A program made the translations under genes and the position numbers. Of a stretch of 64,000 nucleotides of DNA, positions 18,112 through 24,807 are shown piece after piece. Under the pieces are notes generated by a model. The model was not told the DNA's origin and did no database searches. It worked only from the letters and a program-made list of their open reading frames with translations. The stretch covers positions 347,634-411,633 of the forward strand of contig NZ_JARWAC010000015.1 of assembly GCF_029846175.1 (NCBI RefSeq), read 5' to 3'. Position 1 is the stretch's first letter. Every line of letters starts with the position of its first letter. This DNA is from Sphaerisporangium sp. TRM90804 (lineage in GTDB: Bacteria; Actinomycetota; Actinomycetes; Streptosporangiales; Streptosporangiaceae).

Positions 18112-19035
18112 TCAGGGCGTGGGGGCCGCTTGCCGGTAGGCGCCGGGGGTCACGCCGTAGTAGCGGGTGAACCAGCGGGTGAGGTGGCTCTGGTCGGTGA
18201 AGCCGGTCATGGCGGCGACGTCCGCGAGGGAGCGGCCCTCGGCCACGAGGCGCCGGGCCTCGCGCAGGCGGACCTGGCGCTGGTAGTCGCTGGGGGCCAT
18301 GCCGTAGACCGCCTGGAACGACCGGTAGACGGCGAAGCGGCTGCGCCCGGCGGCCGAGGCGAGGTCGGCGGCCGAGAGGTCCCGGTCGTCGGAGTAGTGC
18401 AGCACCTCCCGCACCACCCGGGCCGCGCCGACGTCCACCCGCCCTCCCTCGACCGCCCACCCGTCCAGCCGTCCCGGTCTCGCGCCCCCCGCCTTCGAGG
18501 CGCTCCCGGCGGACGTGTCCCCCACCCCGTCCAGCCGAGGGAGACGCGCAGACGCCGGCACACGGGCGGAGGCCCGTCGAGCGGCCGCCAGGACGACGGC
18601 GTCCAGCAGCTCGTCCCGGTGCAGCGGGGTCGCGTCGCCGAGCAGCGCCTCGTGCAGGGCGCGCAGGCTGCGCGCCAGCTCCGGGTCGTGGATGACGGGC
18701 TCGGTGAACAGGGGCAGCCCCACCTCGCGCCCGGCGGCCTCGCCGAGCACCTCGGCCACCAGTTCGGGCCCGACGTGCACCATGCGGTAGGTGAACCCCC
18801 GCTCGTTGGTCGCGTGCCCGTCGTGCGGGTCGTCGGGGTTGAACGCCATGATCATGCCCGCCGCACTCGTGTGCGCCGCCCCCCGGCAGGTGAAGCTCTG
18901 CGCCCCTTCCTCGGTCATGCCGAACGAGTACGCCTCGTGGCTGTGCCGGTGATAGACGTGCCGCTCGAAGTGCGCGTACATCGCCTCCAGCGACCGATCC
19001 GGAGAACGCCAGTACCGCGACCAGTCCCGAGCCAT
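18112..19035 (-). CDS. AraC-family regulator
   Basis: A regulator of 307 residues with an N-terminal cupin-like sensing domain (FERHVYHRHSHEAYSFGMTE; GMIMAFNPDDPHDG) and a C-terminal double helix-turn-helix (about 205-300: DLSAADLASAAGRSRFAVYR, then LADVAAMTGFTDQSHLTRWF and GVTPGAYR). A low-complexity linker joins the two. It is divergent from the DUF2000 gene, which it probably controls; this pairing is common in actinomycetes. The effector is unknown. Confidence 0.9.
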   Translation of the reverse strand: MARDWSRYWRSPDRSLEAMYAHFERHVYHRHSHEAYSFGMTEEGAQSFTCRGAAHTSAAGMIMAFNPDDPHDGHATNERGFTYRMVHVGPELVAEVLGEAAGREVGLPLFTEPVIHDPELARSLRALHEALLGDATPLHRDELLDAVVLAAARRASARVPASARLPRLDGVGDTSAGSASKAGGARPGRLDGWAVEGGRVDVGAARVVREVLHYSDDRDLSAADLASAAGRSRFAVYRSFQAVYGMAPSDYQRQVRLREARRLVAEGRSLADVAAMTGFTDQSHLTRWFTRYYGVTPGAYRQAAPTP

Positions 19036-19063
19036 ACCCCATTCTCCCCACCCACCCGGCCAG

Positions 19064-19110
19064 ACGCGGCGCACGCCGGCCCGCCACACGCGGCGCACGC
19101 CGGCCCCGCC
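19064..19110. repeat. Two-copy 24-base tandem repeat
   Basis: The unit beginning ACGCGGCGCACGCCGGCC occurs at 19064-19087 and again at 19088-19110 with one base change, in the divergent AraC/DUF2000 promoter region. Direct repeats are the usual arrangement of AraC-family sites, so it may be the operator. Confidence 0.6.
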
Positions 19111-19206
19111 GCGCGCGGCGAATGGCCCGCCGGCCCGCGTGCGGCGGACGACCGCCCGCGCACCGGCGTACAAGACCCACGGCGCGTGCCCCGCCAACCT
19201 GGTCGC

Positions 19207-19617
19207 ATGCGTTTCGACACCAAGATCGGCATCGTCGTCCGAGAGGACCTGGCCGACTGGCAGAAGCTCAACGTGACCGCGTTCCTGGCGAGCGCCATAG
19301 CGGGCGGAGCCGAGGACGTCATGGGCGAGCCCTACGCCGACGCGGCGGGCAACACCTACCTCGCCATGATCCGTCAGCCCATCCTCGTCTACTCCGCCGA
19401 CGCCGAGGCCCTGGCCCGCACCCACACCCGCGCCCTGAGCAGAGACCTGCCCACGGCCGTCTACATAGAGGACATGTTCAAGACCACCCACGACGAGGCC
19501 AACCGCGCCGCCGTCCTGGAAGCCCCCGCCGACGCCCTCCCCCTGGTGGGCCTGGCCGTCTACGGCCCCCGCACCCAGCTGGACAAAACCCTCAAGGGCC
19601 TGACCCTCCACACCTGA
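19207..19617 (+). CDS. DUF2000 family protein
   Basis: A 136-residue protein matching the DUF2000 family: MRFDTKIGIVVREDLADWQK, NVTAFLASAIAG, and a C-terminal VGLAVYGPRTQLDKTLKGL. The fold is related to peptidyl-tRNA hydrolase II-type proteins, but no activity is established. It is divergent from the AraC regulator and the only gene in its direction, so it is the probable target of that regulator. Confidence 0.85.
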   Translation: MRFDTKIGIVVREDLADWQKLNVTAFLASAIAGGAEDVMGEPYADAAGNTYLAMIRQPILVYSADAEALARTHTRALSRDLPTAVYIEDMFKTTHDEANRAAVLEAPADALPLVGLAVYGPRTQLDKTLKGLTLHT

Positions 19618-19648
19618 CACCCGCCCCGGGCCCAGGCTCGCCCTGGGC

Positions 19649-20275
19649 CTAACGCGGCCGGCGGGCCCCCGCGAGCGCGGCCGGTTCGAACTCGATGGGG
19701 AACGGCTCGGCGACGGACAACGACCGGCCCGCCCGGGCCTCGGCCAGCGGCTCGTACTTGCCGTCGCGCTCCCGGAACACCTCCACCAGGGGCCGGACGC
19801 CACGCCCGTGCGACTCGACACGCATGAACACCGGAACACCGGCCTCTGCATAAGACGGAGGCTTCACCACGTAGTCGCGCTTACCGTTCCCCGGACCGAC
19901 GATCTCGACGACCATCAGCACGTCGTCCGCGCCCAGCACGACGGATCCCCGCGCGATCGGCTCCGCCCGGCCCACGACCACGTCAGGGATGAACCCCTCC
20001 TCGCCCACCTGGACGTTCGCCGCCTCTACCACCTCGACGTCATCCGGCGCCGCGTCGAGAAGAATGCGGACGAGCCGCTGCGCGCAAAGGGCGTGGTCGG
20101 TGGCGGGGGCAGGACTCACCACAAAACTCCCGTCGATCAACTCGACACGCTCCTCGGTTTCCGGAAGCGCGAGCCAGTCTTCGACGGTGTAAGGCCCGGG
20201 ATGATCAGGAAGCAGCACGAGATGAGCCCGCCCGCCACGTGGCACGAGCCATCCCTCCTGGGGAAGCGCGCTCAC
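19649..20275 (-). CDS. Uma2-family endonuclease-like protein
   Basis: A 208-residue restriction-endonuclease-fold protein of the Uma2 family (DUF820), frequent in actinobacteria and cyanobacteria. Features are YTVEDWLALPETEERVELIDG, GFIPDVVV and VLMVVEIVGPGNGKRDYVVK, which carry the E/D...D...E-x-K type residues of a PD-(D/E)XK site. The GTG at 20275 is chosen because AAGGAG sits five bases upstream. Its biological role is unclear. Confidence 0.87.
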   Translation of the reverse strand: MSALPQEGWLVPRGGRAHLVLLPDHPGPYTVEDWLALPETEERVELIDGSFVVSPAPATDHALCAQRLVRILLDAAPDDVEVVEAANVQVGEEGFIPDVVVGRAEPIARGSVVLGADDVLMVVEIVGPGNGKRDYVVKPPSYAEAGVPVFMRVESHGRGVRPLVEVFRERDGKYEPLAEARAGRSLSVAEPFPIEFEPAALAGARRPR

Positions 20276-20398
20276 CCGGTCTCCTTCCACACCAGCAGTC
20301 TGCACCGTCTCAGCATGACGAGCCAGTCAGCGCGACGACCATAGCCCGATCGCGATGCGTATGCGGAAGAACACCTAAGGTGATCAACGACTGTGTGT

Positions 20399-21052
20399 TC
20401 AGAAGTCGAAGACGGCTCCGGTGTAGGCGCGGAGTTCGCAGGGGTTGCCGAAGGTGCGTTCGTAGGAGAGGCGGCTGCCGCCCCATAGGCCCGCGCCGAA
20501 GACGGTGACGGGGTTGTACTCCTTGGTGCAGCGGGCGTCCGGGGAGACGTGCAGGTCGTTGAGGTTGGCGGAGACACGGTCCAGTTGGCGGCAGGCCTCG
20601 TCGGCCTTGGTGTGGGTGCCGCCTTTGGGCGTGCACTGGAGGTAGGCGACGCGGTCGGCGGGGGTGGCGTTCTCGCCCCGCGCGATGGTGAGCAGGAGGA
20701 CGCGGCTCACGGGCTGGCGCTTGGGGACGCCGGCTTCGCCGTGGTGCGCATGGGCGGCGTCGCGCAGGGACTCGGTGCCGGGAGCGTGCGGCGCCGCTTT
20801 GACGTTCGCCCGCTTCGCTTTCAGCTCGGCCAGCCGGGTCAGCTCGGCCAGCCGGACGCTGGGCATGGACAGCCGGGCGCCGGGGGCCGAAGGCTGGGCG
20901 CCCGCCGGCGCGAACGACGGCGCGAGGAACGGGCGCGCGGGCGTGACCGCGGAGGCGGGCCGGGACGTCGGCGTGGCGGCGGTGGCGGGTGGGGCTCCGG
21001 TGACGCCAAGGGACAGGGCCGCGGTGCTCAGGACGGTGAAGAGGTGTCGCAT
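20399..21052 (-). CDS. SSI-type secreted subtilisin/trypsin inhibitor
   Basis: A 217-residue secreted protein. The signal peptide (about 1-26, ending PPATAA) is followed by a long Pro/Ala/Leu-rich linker, which is unusual because typical SSI precursors lack it. The inhibitor domain is at about 115-217. It has the four conserved Cys (LQCTPKGG, EACRQL, DARCTKEYNP, NPCELRAYTG) and the C-terminal GAVFDF. In Streptomyces SSI the reactive bond is Met-Val in CPMVYDP. The matching segment here is CTKEYNP, placing Lys at P1, which predicts trypsin-like targets. It is divergent from the first of four trypsin-like peptidase genes. Confidence 0.88.
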   Translation of the reverse strand: MRHLFTVLSTAALSLGVTGAPPATAATPTSRPASAVTPARPFLAPSFAPAGAQPSAPGARLSMPSVRLAELTRLAELKAKRANVKAAPHAPGTESLRDAAHAHHGEAGVPKRQPVSRVLLLTIARGENATPADRVAYLQCTPKGGTHTKADEACRQLDRVSANLNDLHVSPDARCTKEYNPVTVFGAGLWGGSRLSYERTFGNPCELRAYTGAVFDF

Positions 21053-21236
21053 TCGGATCCCCCGATCTCGCTGGACGGTGAGTGGCCGCCGGTTTCCCGT
21101 GCGTCCGCTCGCCGATCAGCGACGGTCCCCTGATCGCGAAGCGAAGTTGGACGCACCAGTTACATCTCCGGTTCCGCCCGTTTCATAACAAGCCGGTAAC
21201 GGACTGTGAGTTTTGTCCACTTTCGTAACGTGTGAC

Positions 21237-21285
21237 CAAGATCGCCGGAGTACGGTCTCAGGTGTCTCTTTACGTACGCATGGGA
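21237..21285 (+). promoter_or_regulatory. Conserved upstream element of peptidase 1
   Basis: CAAGATC (21237-21243) and, 24 bases further on, CTTTACGTACGCATGGGA match the region upstream of peptidase 3 (24723-24770) in order and spacing although the DNA between has diverged. It probably contains the promoter core; I cannot fix the start point. Confidence 0.45.
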
Positions 21286-21320
21286 CCTTCCCGGGCATCC
21301 CATGACAAAGAAGGAGTGCA

Positions 21321-22829
21321 ATGAACCCCCGAGCCAAGCGTCTGATCCTGCCCCTAGGCGGCGCACTCGTCGTCACGGGCATGATCGGCGTCACCCTCAC
21401 CACCCCCGCCGGCGCGCAGGCCAAACCCGTTCCCCTGGAGTCGGGCAAGCTCGCCAGCAGCGGGATCGACGCGAAGGCCATCGCGGGATCCTGGACGCCG
21501 AGCAAGCTGAAGTCCGCCAAGAACTACCTTGAGGACTCCACGCTCTCCGGCAAGCTGAAGAAGAGCACCAGCAAGGCGTCCGCGGACGGCAAGGCCGGTT
21601 CGGTCGCGCCGATCGGCGCCGGCGGCAAGACGGCCGGAGTCTCCAAGAACGTCAACCTGCCCACCAACGTGGGCAAGGTGTTCTTCAACGTCGACGGCAA
21701 GCCCTACTGGTGCTCCGGCACGTCGATCCAGTCGAAGTACCGCAACCTGGTCGCGACGGCCGCGCACTGCGTGTACGACACCGACAAGAACCGGTTCGTC
21801 GACAACTTCGTCTTCATCCCCGGCTACTACAAGGGGAAGGCGAACTGGGGCGTCTACGTCGGCGCGAAGGTCAACCTCCACGACGACTTCAAGGTCTACG
21901 AGGACTACGACTACGACTACGCGTTCGTCAACGTCTACAACGGTGTGAAGCAGACGGGTGACAAGGTCGTCGACAAGACCACCTACGACGCCGCCAAGGG
22001 CCCGAAGTGGGCCAAGGACGTCGAGATCACCAAGGACGAGTACCAGAAGTGCTTCGACGAGCACGGCGGCGAGACCGCCGACTGCTGGTCGAAGACGACG
22101 GGCGCCGAAGTCGTCCTCCCCTGGGGCACCGCCGGCGGCGAGCGGGTCGTCAAGGAGGTCTCCAAGGACGTCTACGACGCGGCGCCCGCGGCCAACTCCA
22201 AGAAGAACTACGCCAAGGCCCCCGGCAAGACCGCCACGGAGATCGTGGACGAGGTCACGTACAAGAACTACAAGGGCCTCGGCTACAAGAAGATGGTCGA
22301 CAGCGCCTACACGATCACCCACTACTACGTGAAGTACTGGGTGAAGAAGTCGACGTCGGTCAAGTACTACAAGACCGTCTTCTACCTCAAGACCTTCGTG
22401 GACGCCGGCCGCCTCGGCGACAACGTCGGCGGCCAGGGCTTCACCTGGAACCGCAGCACGAAGGCCAAGCAGTTCAGCTTCGGCTACCCGACCGCGGCGC
22501 ACCTCGACGGCAACAAGGCTTACACCGGCGAGACCATGAAGTGGTGCTACGGCCAGACGGCCGCCGCCCCCGCGGTCAGCAAGTACAAGGCCGAGGAGCA
22601 GCTCGCCATCAAGTGCGCCTTCACGCCCGGCGCCACCGGCGGTCCGTTCCTGATCGTGTACAAGAGCAGCTCGCGGACCGGCTACCTCAACGGCGTCGTG
22701 AGCCTGACCCTCGACACCGACGGCAACAAGCGCTACGACCGCATCACCACGCCGTACTTCAACAGCGACACGTACGGCATCTACAAGTACGCCGCCAACC
22801 AGTGGACCGGCAAGTTTACGAGCAGCTGA
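21321..22829 (+). CDS. Secreted trypsin-like peptidase paralog 1 (Thr at Ser site)
   Basis: First of four tandem paralogs, 502 residues. A signal peptide (about 1-34, ending PAGAQA) and a propeptide-like region precede a chymotrypsin-fold domain. The triad would be His149 (VATAAHCVYD), Asp199 (DYDYAFVNV) and the residue in GATGGPF. That residue is Thr439 (codon ACC), whereas the other three copies have Ser. Between Asp199 and the C-terminal barrel, about residues 208-362, lies a Lys/Tyr/Asp-rich insertion shared only with paralog 3; here it has two extra Cys (KCFDEHGGETADC). AAGGAG precedes the ATG. It may be an inactive decoy, a slow threonine enzyme or a binding protein. The frame is intact, so it is not an obvious pseudogene. 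Confidence 0.87.
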   Translation: MNPRAKRLILPLGGALVVTGMIGVTLTTPAGAQAKPVPLESGKLASSGIDAKAIAGSWTPSKLKSAKNYLEDSTLSGKLKKSTSKASADGKAGSVAPIGAGGKTAGVSKNVNLPTNVGKVFFNVDGKPYWCSGTSIQSKYRNLVATAAHCVYDTDKNRFVDNFVFIPGYYKGKANWGVYVGAKVNLHDDFKVYEDYDYDYAFVNVYNGVKQTGDKVVDKTTYDAAKGPKWAKDVEITKDEYQKCFDEHGGETADCWSKTTGAEVVLPWGTAGGERVVKEVSKDVYDAAPAANSKKNYAKAPGKTATEIVDEVTYKNYKGLGYKKMVDSAYTITHYYVKYWVKKSTSVKYYKTVFYLKTFVDAGRLGDNVGGQGFTWNRSTKAKQFSFGYPTAAHLDGNKAYTGETMKWCYGQTAAAPAVSKYKAEEQLAIKCAFTPGATGGPFLIVYKSSSRTGYLNGVVSLTLDTDGNKRYDRITTPYFNSDTYGIYKYAANQWTGKFTSS

Positions 22830-22847
22830 CGCGTCCCGCGCCAGAGT

Positions 22848-22875
22848 GTGGGGGTCGGCACCGCCCGGCCCCCAC
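22848..22875 (+). terminator. Terminator after peptidase 1
   Basis: GTGGGGGTCGG pairs with CCGGCCCCCAC over 11 positions with one G-T pair, 18 bases after the stop. Confidence 0.65.
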
Positions 22876-23020
22876 CGGCGTACCACCAGCGATCACTCAC
22901 CACACACGCCTCATAACGATGTGAGTCCAGCTCCGGCCAAGGCGCTGCCATCCCGCTGTTGATCTGGAAAAATCGCCCTTCACCCCTGTCTGCTCGACTT
23001 ATCACCTGCGGAAGGTTCTG

Positions 23021-24241
23021 ATGCTCCCCCGAGCGAAGCGGATCGCGCTCACACTCAGCGGCGCCCTGGCGGCCGCCGCCGTGATGCTGTCCGCCCTTCC
23101 GGGGCCGGCACAGGCGCAGAGCCGGGAGCTGCCGGCGCCCGCCGGGATCACCTCGATTCCGCTCGCGCAGAGCCAGGCAGACAAGCAGAAGGTCCTCGAC
23201 TGGTGGACTCCGGAGCGGCTGAACCAGGCGAGCAGCTACGAGCCGAGGACCACCACCAGCGCGGTGCCCTCCCCCAGCGGGAGCGCGACCGCCGGCGCCA
23301 CCGCCCCGGGCTCGGCCCTCGCCACCGCGGCGGCCGGCGCGCGAGCGTCGTCGTCGACCGGCGCGGCACGGGCGGGAGAGGCCAGGGCCGTGGACGGCTC
23401 CGTCCCGCCGAAGGCCGCCCCCCGGACGCTCACCTCCAAGAACGTGAACCTGCCCCCGACCGTGGGCAAGGTCTTCTTCCGCATCGGCGACGCCGAGTAC
23501 TGGTGCTCGGCGTCCTCCCTGCACTCCAAGAAGTACGGGAACCTCGTGGCCACGGCGGCCCACTGCGCGTTCGACGTCAAGACCGCCAAGCCGGTCGAGT
23601 ACTGGGTCTTCATCCCGTCGTACACCGCCGGCGACCGGGCGACGCCGTACGGCGTCTTCGTCGGCCACACGCTGAACCTCAGCGAGAAGTTCGCGGTCAT
23701 GGGCGACTTCGACTACGACTACGCGTTCGTCACCGTCCACCACGGCTACCGCTGGGACCCGTACAAGGACGCGAACGGCGTCGTCAAGAAGGACCTCAAG
23801 GGCCTGCCCATGTACAAGGGCGTCGACACCGGTCGCCTGGAGGGCAACGTCGGCGGCCAGGGCTTCGCCTGGAACCGGGGGGCGGTGGTCGCGGCCTACG
23901 CCTTCGGGTACCCGGCCGGCCCCCATCCCGACGGAACACGGCCCTTCACCGGCCGGAAGATGGAGTCCTGCCTGACCACGGCCACCAGCAAGGTCGCCTC
24001 GGCGAAGTGGTCGCTGGAGAACGGCGTGCTCTTCAAGAAGTGCGCCTTCACGGCCGGGGCGAGCGGCGGCCCATGGGTGATCAAGTACAGCGGCGCCAAG
24101 CGCATCGGGTACCTCAACGGCGTCAACAGCCTGACGTGGGACCTCAACGGCGACGGCCGCTACGACGGGGTGTCCTCCCCGTACTTCACCACCTCGACCT
24201 ACCAGGTCTACGCGTACGCCGCCCGGCAGAAGACCGACTAA
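23021..24241 (+). CDS. Secreted trypsin-like peptidase paralog 2
   Basis: A 406-residue secreted serine peptidase. A signal peptide (about 1-33, ending GPAQAQ) is followed by an Ala/Ser/Gly-rich pro-region (about 80-125) that the other copies lack. The catalytic residues are His181 (VATAAHCAFD), Asp233 (DYDYAFVTV) and Ser348 (AGASGGPW). Instead of the 150-residue insertion of paralogs 1 and 3 it has a short loop (YKDANGVVKKDLKGLPMYKG) before DTGRLEGNVGGQGF. It is the most diverged of the four. The ATG has GGAAGG upstream. Mature protease specificity cannot be read from sequence alone. Confidence 0.9.
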   Translation: MLPRAKRIALTLSGALAAAAVMLSALPGPAQAQSRELPAPAGITSIPLAQSQADKQKVLDWWTPERLNQASSYEPRTTTSAVPSPSGSATAGATAPGSALATAAAGARASSSTGAARAGEARAVDGSVPPKAAPRTLTSKNVNLPPTVGKVFFRIGDAEYWCSASSLHSKKYGNLVATAAHCAFDVKTAKPVEYWVFIPSYTAGDRATPYGVFVGHTLNLSEKFAVMGDFDYDYAFVTVHHGYRWDPYKDANGVVKKDLKGLPMYKGVDTGRLEGNVGGQGFAWNRGAVVAAYAFGYPAGPHPDGTRPFTGRKMESCLTTATSKVASAKWSLENGVLFKKCAFTAGASGGPWVIKYSGAKRIGYLNGVNSLTWDLNGDGRYDGVSSPYFTTSTYQVYAYAARQKTD

Positions 24242-24277
24242 GGCCCGCGCGCGTGATCACCTGAGACAGACCCTTCG

Positions 24278-24307
24278 CTGAGGGCCCGGCACCCGCCGGG
24301 CCCTCAG
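24278..24307 (+). terminator. Terminator after peptidase 2
   Basis: A perfect 13-bp stem, CTGAGGGCCCGGC and GCCGGGCCCTCAG, with loop ACCC. Confidence 0.8.
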
Positions 24308-24515
24308 TCGTCTCCGGGGCCGCCGGGGTGCCGCCGGCCCGCCCTCCGGCCGTCGAGCACCGCTGTGGCCTGGTCGCGCCTCCGGCTCGTCCATGCGGAA
24401 ACCGTTGTTCCGTTCCAGGGGGGACGATGCTCCACCTCCGTCCGTTATGTCCGCTTCTCACCGCGGGTGAGGGCGTTAGACGTAACGACCCCCGCCATCG
24501 GCTCCATGGTTTCGG

Positions 24516-24531
24516 TGTGATCTGCGTCACA
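24516..24531. promoter_or_regulatory. CRP-type site upstream of peptidase 3
   Basis: TGTGATCTGCGTCACA is a full match to TGTGA-N6-TCACA, the cAMP receptor protein consensus, extended by one base on each side (G...C). It lies about 277 bases before the TTG start, and a second full match stands at a similar distance before peptidase 4. Confidence 0.65.
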
Positions 24532-24722
24532 CCCACCCTTCGGACGTTACCGAACGGTTCACTCCCGTCACAGTGATCCCCTCGGCCCCACTCCGGCTCT
24601 GATCTGGGTGGATATCCCCGCGTTGGGGCGACTTGACAGGAGATGTTCACCGAACGAGCGATCACGACAAGATCACGGCCGGACGAAGGCGTAAAAATCG
24701 CATCGTTTCCGGTTACCGCGGA

Positions 24723-24770
24723 CAAGATCTTGTCGGTATGTTCTGGCTATCCCTTTACTGACGCATGGGG
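24723..24770 (+). promoter_or_regulatory. Conserved upstream element of peptidase 3
   Basis: CAAGATCTTGTCGGTATG leads to CTTTACTGACGCATGGGG, the counterpart of the element at 21237-21285. The conserved CTTTAC may be the -10 region; that is uncertain. Confidence 0.45.
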
Positions 24771-24807
24771 CGCAAGATGCGTTCCACGTCCAGCCCAAGG
24801 AGCTTTC

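Larger units (their letters stand above)
24308..24807. promoter_or_regulatory. Long regulatory region of peptidase 3
   Basis: About 500 gene-free bases. It holds a motif CCATGCGGAAACCGT (24392-24406) also found before the cellulase, a CRP-type palindrome (24516-24531), a TTGACA (24634-24639) with no clear -10 at 17 bases, and the promoter-like element shared with peptidase 1 (24723-24770). No small ORF seems convincing. The size suggests several layers of control. Confidence 0.5.

Noticed and set aside
19675..19700. GGTTCGAAC resembling a tRNA T-loop.
   Set aside because: It lies in the Uma2 coding sequence and no acceptor, D or anticodon stems can be formed around it.
21181..21245. CRP-like half sites before peptidase 1 (CTGTGAG, CGTGTGACC).
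   Set aside because: The second halves do not match TCACA at the right spacing, unlike the full sites before peptidases 3 and 4.
24600..24665. TTGACA at 24634 as the peptidase 3 promoter.
   Set aside because: No TANNNT at 16-19 bases; the conserved element 90 bases downstream is a better candidate.
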